From: Bacillus sp. FJAT-14578
GTDB lineage: Bacteria; Bacillota; Bacilli; Bacillales; Bacillaceae_H
Assembly (NCBI RefSeq): GCF_000504165.1
Contig: NZ_AYSE01000006.1
Coordinates: 372,001 to 436,000, forward strand
Direction: 5' to 3'
DNA: 64,000 nt
Part shown: positions 59,424 through 64,000 of the stretch, one piece after another
How positions within the stretch are numbered: the stretch's first letter is position 1
Layout of the letters: the number at the start of each line of letters is the position of its first letter
Translations under genes and position numbers: made by a program
Notes under the pieces: model-generated
Database searches by the model: none
Seen by the model: the letters and a program-made list of their open reading frames with translations, nothing else
What the model was told of the DNA's origin: nothing

Positions 59424-59648
59424 AAGATGAGGTAGAGGTTGCGGTGTTTAATAGTAGGTTGACGGAGGGTCAGAGGACTTGATGAAATCAATTGAAAGGA
59501 ACCATCGCCGAAGCGTCGTTATTCTCTGGTTTCGATAGCTGGGACTGTATCCGAAGAGGTGCAGGACTGTCATAGTTATAACTATGATGAACTATCCATT
59601 TGACTGATGCGGTAAAATTCCCCACACCATCAGCAGGTGTGTTTTTTT
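59424..59648 (+). ncRNA. Lysine riboswitch (L-box) with terminator
   Basis: Aptamer motifs in order: AGATGAGGTAGAGGTTGCG, TAATAGTAGG, GAAAGGAACCATCGCCGAAG, TAGCTGGGACTG and GAAGAGGTGCAGGACTGTCA, which match the L-box consensus. A terminator (CACACC/GGTGTG, 59623-59641, then seven T) follows. CTGATG (59604-59609) can instead pair with CATCAG (59628-59633), which overlaps the terminator's left arm and loop: an antiterminator. Lysine should turn the transporter off. Confidence 0.92.
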
Positions 59649-59735
59649 ATGCCTTTACAGCTTTTGACGTAATAACACAAACAGGTAGTCTCCTATATTG
59701 GACAATAGGAAATATTATATAAGGAGAATAACAAT

Positions 59736-61160
59736 ATGAGTAAAAATAATAAGCTAGGCCTATGGATTTTAACAGCTCTTGTAGTAGGGAACATGGTTGG
59801 ATCCGGAATCTTTATGTTGCCGCGCTCTTTATCGGAAGCGGCAAGTCCGGCCGGTGTAATGGGAGCTTGGATTTTAACCGGAGCGGGTGTTCTTATGACA
59901 GCATTGGTATTTGGTAACTTAGCCGTAAGAAAACCGAAATTAACCGGCGGTCCTCAAATATATGCAAAGGAACTATTTAAAAAAGGTTCGCAAGCAGCAT
60001 TACTTTCCGGTTTTATGTCCTCCTGGGGTTACTGGATTGGAAATTTTGCAGGTAATGTCGCGATTATCACTACTTTTACCGGGTATTTATCCACGTTTTT
60101 CCCAGTCCTTACAAGCCAGGCAGAATGGATTACGATTGGTTCTTTTACCCTAAAAGTCGGAAACGCTCTAACATTCGCTGTTTGTACAATCCTTCTATGG
60201 GGAACCCATTTCATTATTTTAAGAGGAATAGAAAACGCGGGGAAATTAAATTTTTTCGCAACTGCAGCCAAAGTAATCGGATTCTTTTTGTTTATTTTAA
60301 TAGGGCTGTTTGCCTTCCAAAAAGCAAACATTCTTCCGTTCGTTGCACCTAGAGTAGATGAAGCGGGCCAAACCATTGGCTTGTTCAGCCAAATCAACAA
60401 TGCAGCCCTCGCTACTCTCTGGGCATTTGTTGGGGTGGAATCAGCGGTTGTTTTTGCCTCAAGAGCCAAAAGACAAATAGACGTCAAACGTGCCACTATC
60501 CTTGGGTTGGTTATCACCCTCGCTCTTTATATCGGCATTAGTACACTTGTGATGGGGATGCTCAGTCAACAACAGCTTATCCATTCTGATAAACCTTTAA
60601 TCGATGCCATTCAAACCGTGCTTGGACCGATTGGGGGCAAAGCCTTGGCAGCGATTGGATTAATTAGTTTATTAGGTTCTACAATGGGTTGGGTCCTGTT
60701 AAGTGCCGAAGTCCCATATCAAGCGGCGAAACAAGGCTTATTTCTCCCGGCATTTTTAAAAGAAAACAAAAATGGAATTCCTGTTTTCTCTCTTACTGTA
60801 TCGAATATTCTCGCACAATTGTTCATTTTTTCTACCATTTCAAATTCTATTTCAGCGGCATTTGACTTTGTTATTTACATTGCCACATTATCCTATCTTG
60901 TTCCTTATTTTATCTCATCCGTTTTTCAATTAAAACTCGTGATTACAGGTGAGACGTATGATAATAAAAAGAGCAGGGTTATAGACGGAATCATAGGGGG
61001 ACTTTCCACTCTTTATTCCGTGTGGGTCATTATCGCGGGAACAGCAGATATCAAGACCTTTACTTTCGGAGTGGCTCTATTGGCGAGCGGTATTTTGTTT
61101 TACAATCAAGTAAAAAGACATGTACAAAACAACGATACAGAGAAAAAACTTTCTGCTTAA
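59736..61160 (+). CDS. yvsH: APC-family amino acid permease, probable lysine transporter (YvsH-like)
   Basis: 474 residues, about twelve membrane helices. First helix GNMVGSGIFMLPRSLSEAA is typical of APC basic amino acid/polyamine antiporters of the ArcD/YvsH type. Placement behind an L-box implies lysine as substrate, as for YvsH in B. subtilis. AAGGAG precedes the ATG. Whether it is importer or antiporter is undecided. Confidence 0.88.
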   Translation: MSKNNKLGLWILTALVVGNMVGSGIFMLPRSLSEAASPAGVMGAWILTGAGVLMTALVFGNLAVRKPKLTGGPQIYAKELFKKGSQAALLSGFMSSWGYWIGNFAGNVAIITTFTGYLSTFFPVLTSQAEWITIGSFTLKVGNALTFAVCTILLWGTHFIILRGIENAGKLNFFATAAKVIGFFLFILIGLFAFQKANILPFVAPRVDEAGQTIGLFSQINNAALATLWAFVGVESAVVFASRAKRQIDVKRATILGLVITLALYIGISTLVMGMLSQQQLIHSDKPLIDAIQTVLGPIGGKALAAIGLISLLGSTMGWVLLSAEVPYQAAKQGLFLPAFLKENKNGIPVFSLTVSNILAQLFIFSTISNSISAAFDFVIYIATLSYLVPYFISSVFQLKLVITGETYDNKKSRVIDGIIGGLSTLYSVWVIIAGTADIKTFTFGVALLASGILFYNQVKRHVQNNDTEKKLSA

Positions 61161-61163
61161 AAT

Positions 61164-61192
61164 AAGCGAGCATGTGCCAACATGCTCGCTTT
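61164..61192 (+). terminator. Terminator of the lysine permease gene
   Basis: AAGCGAGCATGT-GCCA-ACATGCTCGCTTT. Confidence 0.88.
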
Positions 61193-61315
61193 ATCATTGT
61201 CCTTTTTGGAAGGCATACTACTTCCCTTGCATCCAATGGACAAACCTCCGCATGGTCATTTTTACTTATATAGTGTGTCCATGTCAGTCAAAGAATAAAA
61301 AGTATTAAGTGAATC

Positions 61316-61996
61316 TTATTTCTTCTGCAGCATAAACACCCACATGAACGTCAATGATTGCTGCAACTCCTTCGGTAAGCTCCCCAGCATCTTCTCATTT
61401 ACCCCGCGTTTATAAACGCCGTGGCCGTCAATAACTGCCCAGCCGTTTTCTGTTGCCAGCTGTTCAAATTCCCACGGCATCATCGTATTCATGATCACCT
61501 CTTCTCCGTAAAGACGGCGATAGCTGTTCACGCGGGGATGTGCAGTCGGCCCCAAAACACCTATGCAAGCATGCCCTTTTTCTTTTACGATCCGCTTTAA
61601 TTCATTCAAGGCATCGATCGGCTTTTCTGTCCATTCCAACGAGTTGATGGCCATTACCGCATCTGCCGATTTTTCTTCTAACGGAAGATTCGTCAAATCT
61701 CCTTGTACAAAAGATAAGGAATCTATATCTGTTCTTGCCTTTGCCTTTTCGATCATCTCATTCGATAAATCCACGCCTGTCACACGATAGCCTTTCTTTG
61801 CCAATAAATAAGATCCGAGGCCGTCACCGCATCCCGCATCGATAATGAAACTTCCTTTTTGTATGTATGGTTCCAAAAACGGAATAATCGTTTTTCTGCT
61901 TCCTGACGTCCACATTTCCTCGCTGTTTTTATTCCAAAAACCCGCTCGGTCGTCCCATTGTTTCCTTGCTTCTTCATGCCATTCGAAATCGGTCAT
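61316..61996 (-). CDS. Class I SAM-dependent methyltransferase
   Basis: 226 residues. Motif I IIDAGCGDGLGSYLL, motif II VTGVDLSNEMIEKA, then QGDLTNLPLEEKSADAVMAINSLEW, a UbiE/Methyltransf_11-type core. No substrate-specific domain. ATG 61996 has AAAGGAG at 10 bases. The frame extends 21 codons upstream without a binding site. Substrate unknown. Confidence 0.85.
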   Translation of the reverse strand: MTDFEWHEEARKQWDDRAGFWNKNSEEMWTSGSRKTIIPFLEPYIQKGSFIIDAGCGDGLGSYLLAKKGYRVTGVDLSNEMIEKAKARTDIDSLSFVQGDLTNLPLEEKSADAVMAINSLEWTEKPIDALNELKRIVKEKGHACIGVLGPTAHPRVNSYRRLYGEEVIMNTMMPWEFEQLATENGWAVIDGHGVYKRGVNEKMLGSLPKELQQSLTFMWVFMLQKK

Positions 61997-62111
61997 TCTC
62001 CATCTTCTCCTTTCAATGTAGTGTATTCGCTTCATTCCATCCAAATCCTTTTCATGCATAATTTTAGCCGAATCATCTCAACCTAACGTTGAAAAGGAGG
62101 GATCACTTTTT

Positions 62112-62351
62112 ATGGATACGAAAGAAACATTTATTGCCGTTCGAAAAAATGCTGACGGGGATTTAAGGAAATTCAAAACATCCTCAGGACGCATTTTAAC
62201 GTACGAGGAAGCTCTCCAGCAAGTTCAAGCGGGGATGATCCAAGGTGTCAATGCGTTTATCGGCAAAGACGGCGAAACGTATATTCGCAGCAATCCGGAC
62301 GGTGATCGCTCTAACAATTTAGATTCTTTGCCAACCTTTGAAGAGGAGTGA
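62112..62351 (+). CDS. DUF3892-family small protein
   Basis: 79 residues: TFIAVRKNADGDLRKFKTSS, GRILTYEEALQQVQAGMIQG, VNAFIGKDGETYIRSNPDGD. This is the DUF3892 layout (small beta/alpha protein). AAAAGGAGGG precedes the ATG. First of two genes, with a 51-residue hydrophilic protein following. A shorter paralogue lies at 10464. Function unknown. Confidence 0.82.
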   Translation: MDTKETFIAVRKNADGDLRKFKTSSGRILTYEEALQQVQAGMIQGVNAFIGKDGETYIRSNPDGDRSNNLDSLPTFEEE

Positions 62352-62357
62352 GTTCAT

Positions 62358-62513
62358 ATGACGAAAAAATATAACCGCGGAAGCCAAAATCAAAGCAACC
62401 CGAAATTACAGCATCAGTTAGTAGAGATGGGTGCGGAAATCACAAGCGGAGACAACAGCAAGGGCAACAAGCACAACAAAGACCAAAACGATAAAACTGA
62501 ACTAAGAGGGTGA
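62358..62513 (+). CDS. Small hydrophilic protein, 51 residues
   Basis: MTKKYNRGSQNQSNPKLQHQ, LVEMGAEITSGDNSKGNKHN, KDQNDKTELRG. Asn/Gln/Lys-rich. AGAGGAGTGAGTTCAT precedes the ATG, 6 bases after the DUF3892 stop, so they form an operon. Spore-type small protein by composition only. A terminator repeat overlaps its stop. Confidence 0.65.
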   Translation: MTKKYNRGSQNQSNPKLQHQLVEMGAEITSGDNSKGNKHNKDQNDKTELRG

Positions 62514-62611
62514 CCAAAAGGTTTAAAAAAACCTTTTGGTCACCCTCCTAAAAGGACCCGTCATCAGAATCCAATAAAATGAAGGATTTTGAGTCACGGG
62601 TCCTTTCAGGA
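62506..62611 (-). repeat. Bipartite terminator repeat (X, Y)
   Basis: X 62506-62548 (GAGGGTGACCAAAAGGTTT with AAACCTTTTGGTCACCCTC), Y 62549-62610 (AAAAGGACCCGTCA ... TCACGGGTCCTTTC enclosing AATCC/GGATT). X includes the stop codon of the small gene. Confidence 0.85.
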
Positions 62612-62734
62612 AAAAATGTTGTTGTATATTCAAGGCATAAGGAACAGCGATTAAAACCAATTGTCATGACTTCAGAAAACAGCAAAGTATTTTCATGATT
62701 CATTTCAATTTTAAAGTAGAAGAAATATTAACTG

Positions 62735-63871
62735 TCAACTGATGAACGGGCCTGTTTCTCTCATGATATCAGTACCGAATAGATAAAAGCCTCCCAATAC
62801 AATGAGCAATAATAGATAGGCAGCCAAGCCGAGCCATTTTTCTTTTGTCGTTGTTAAATAATACGTTTTCAGTTTTTCTACTTTTTTCTCTCTTTCTTCG
62901 ATCTCTTTTTGAATGTGACTCAACTCTCGATAATCTTTATCCCATTCATCTTCGTTCTCCAATACATGGACCAATCGCTGATACTGTTCTTTCTGGAACT
63001 GCAAAAGCGCTTTTTCTTTTTTCCTTTCATCCTGGATGAAAGGAAAATAAAAGGATTTCATCTCTTCGAATTTGAGTAGAACCTGCTTCCCTTTTAATCG
63101 ATAAGCAGTTGCCATTCGTTCTTTATATTCGTTCCACTCGGCAGAACGAATTGGTTCATATATGCTTTTATTCTCTTCCATCGGTCCATAAACCGATCGC
63201 GCCTCTTCCAAAATGGACAGCTCTCCTTCTGTAACGGAAAGTTCATAATTTTCTCGTACGCGCTGCCACCATGTAATAAGCCCGATGATAAAAATCAGCA
63301 CTAAAATCGCGCTCGGATCGATAATCATGAGCGGAATCAAAGCAAGAAGTCCAACAAACCATATTTTCGTAGACAAGACGGTAACGATACGTCCTCCATC
63401 AAGCGGGGAGACAGGGAGAAGGTTAAACAAATTCAACAATGCCCCTAATCCGACAACCATTCCCCAAAAAGGATCGTGTGTCCATAAGTACAGCGGAACC
63501 GCAGGCAAAAAAGACAACAAGCCAAACAGCGGACCCCCATACGCAATGTATGCTTCATCTTTTGCATTTTTCGGCAATTCCTTCATCCCAATTACCGCTC
63601 CCATAAACGGGATGAACACAGCTGGAGAAGTCGCGATGCCTTTTCGTCTCGCTGCGACCAAGTGACCCATTTCATGAACGAATAAAAGATAAATGAGAGC
63701 TATCCCAAATTTCCAGCCGTAAAGCATGGCATATGCACCAAAAGATATGAGCATTGAAACTAAAGTTGATAGCTTCGCAAACTTAAAGAGTACAAGAACC
63801 CACTTCAGCTTGCTCGCCAACAAGAGCAAAAGGGCAATGATTCCCGCAGTATTCTTTTTTAACACAGTCAT
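62735..63871 (-). CDS. Site-2 protease family (M50) membrane protein with coiled-coil tail
   Basis: 378 residues. M50 core: about six membrane helices with zinc motif HEMGH (residues about 67-71) and NLLPVSPLDGGR (third ligand Asp). A cytosolic region (about 210-340) is highly charged and coiled-coil (KEIEEREKKVEKLKTYY), followed by one final helix. M50 enzymes cut within membranes; no adjacent anti-sigma or pro-sigma gene shows the target. It has no PDZ domain and is not SpoIVFB by length and tail. AGGAAG precedes the ATG. Confidence 0.85.
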   Translation of the reverse strand: MTVLKKNTAGIIALLLLLASKLKWVLVLFKFAKLSTLVSMLISFGAYAMLYGWKFGIALIYLLFVHEMGHLVAARRKGIATSPAVFIPFMGAVIGMKELPKNAKDEAYIAYGGPLFGLLSFLPAVPLYLWTHDPFWGMVVGLGALLNLFNLLPVSPLDGGRIVTVLSTKIWFVGLLALIPLMIIDPSAILVLIFIIGLITWWQRVRENYELSVTEGELSILEEARSVYGPMEENKSIYEPIRSAEWNEYKERMATAYRLKGKQVLLKFEEMKSFYFPFIQDERKKEKALLQFQKEQYQRLVHVLENEDEWDKDYRELSHIQKEIEEREKKVEKLKTYYLTTTKEKWLGLAAYLLLLIVLGGFYLFGTDIMRETGPFIS

Positions 63872-64000
63872 GTTCTAAGCTTCCTTTCTATTTGTTTCTC
63901 GATTAGAATACGAATAAACTGTACGAAAAGTTTCAACATGCATTAAAACGCGCAAAAAACATCAAGGCGTGTTTTGATTCTACTCTAACGGGGATTGAAG

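Noticed and set aside
1..64000. tRNA, rRNA, CRISPR array, prophage or restriction system
   Set aside because: I looked for cloverleaf-like clusters, regularly spaced direct repeats with unique spacers, integrase or phage structural genes and restriction subunits, and saw none.

Overview
The window is chromosomal DNA of a spore-forming member of the Bacillaceae, with low to moderate GC. Three things support this. Ribosome binding sites are strong AGGAGG-type, with frequent TTG and GTG starts. Spore genes are present (cotJABC, spo0M, a YjcZ-type tiny membrane protein, several small hydrophilic proteins). Long blocks follow the Bacillus subtilis gene order: yodL-yodM-yozD-yodN-yozE-yokU-kamA, ypmS-ypmR-ypmQ-ypmP-ilvA, dfrA-thyA, ypjP/ypiP, and ypgR-ypgQ-bsaA. 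I cannot name the species. I see no rRNA, tRNA, CRISPR array, prophage or plasmid functions.

Layout. 1-3.2 kb: surface proteins (a DUF4397 protein overlapping its own sortase) and a glycerophosphodiesterase. 3.4-8.6 kb: MOSC protein, YidC2 with a MifM-like leader peptide, EIIA-Glc and an azoreductase with an MhqR-type operator. 9.2-13.8 kb: RodA, a CNNM/CorC-type protein, a SulP/STAS fragment and DeoD. 14-27.6 kb: the yod/kam region, with a sigmaW-type operon (His-rich protein, Hanks-type kinase, Spo0M), D-amino acid aminotransferase and MscL. 28-30.6 kb: gene decay (a CPBP protease with an amber codon and an FAD-protein stub), then a PAS kinase. 30.7-33.5 kb: YjcZ-like, DUF502, a catalytically degenerate SipW-like protein and a second DUF4397 protein. 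33.6-40.1 kb: ypmSRQP, a second orphan histidine kinase and ilvA. 40.5-44.5 kb: a lipid and folate block (plsC-like, dfrA, intron-split thyA, purU) carrying two identical-length MITEs. 44.6-50 kb: cotJ, a Pro-Pro-endopeptidase-like protease, ypjP, ypiP and brxA. 50-58 kb: polysaccharide deacetylase, ypgR, an ABC-F protein, ypgQ, glutathione peroxidase and fhs. 58-64 kb: metA, a lysine-riboswitch-controlled transporter, a methyltransferase, small proteins and an M50 protease.

How the genes work together. dfrA, thyA, purU and fhs are all one-carbon folate enzymes. The cotJ operon, YjcZ-like protein, Spo0M operon and two orphan kinases belong to sporulation or envelope stress. Several membrane and envelope functions (YidC2, RodA, sortase, deacetylase, plsC-like, M50) are interspersed.

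Most unusual content: (1) a 335-nt ORF-less group I intron in the chromosomal thyA, with what looks like a GIY-YIG endonuclease stub; (2) two 235-bp MITEs with perfect 8-bp target duplications, each inserted between a stop codon and its terminator; (3) a MifM-type regulatory nascent chain before yidC2; (4) about 14 copies of a bipartite hairpin repeat at gene ends whose stems keep pairing while their sequence changes; (5) a second structured repeat family in three intergenic regions. All identifications are by eye from sequence. No database search was run.
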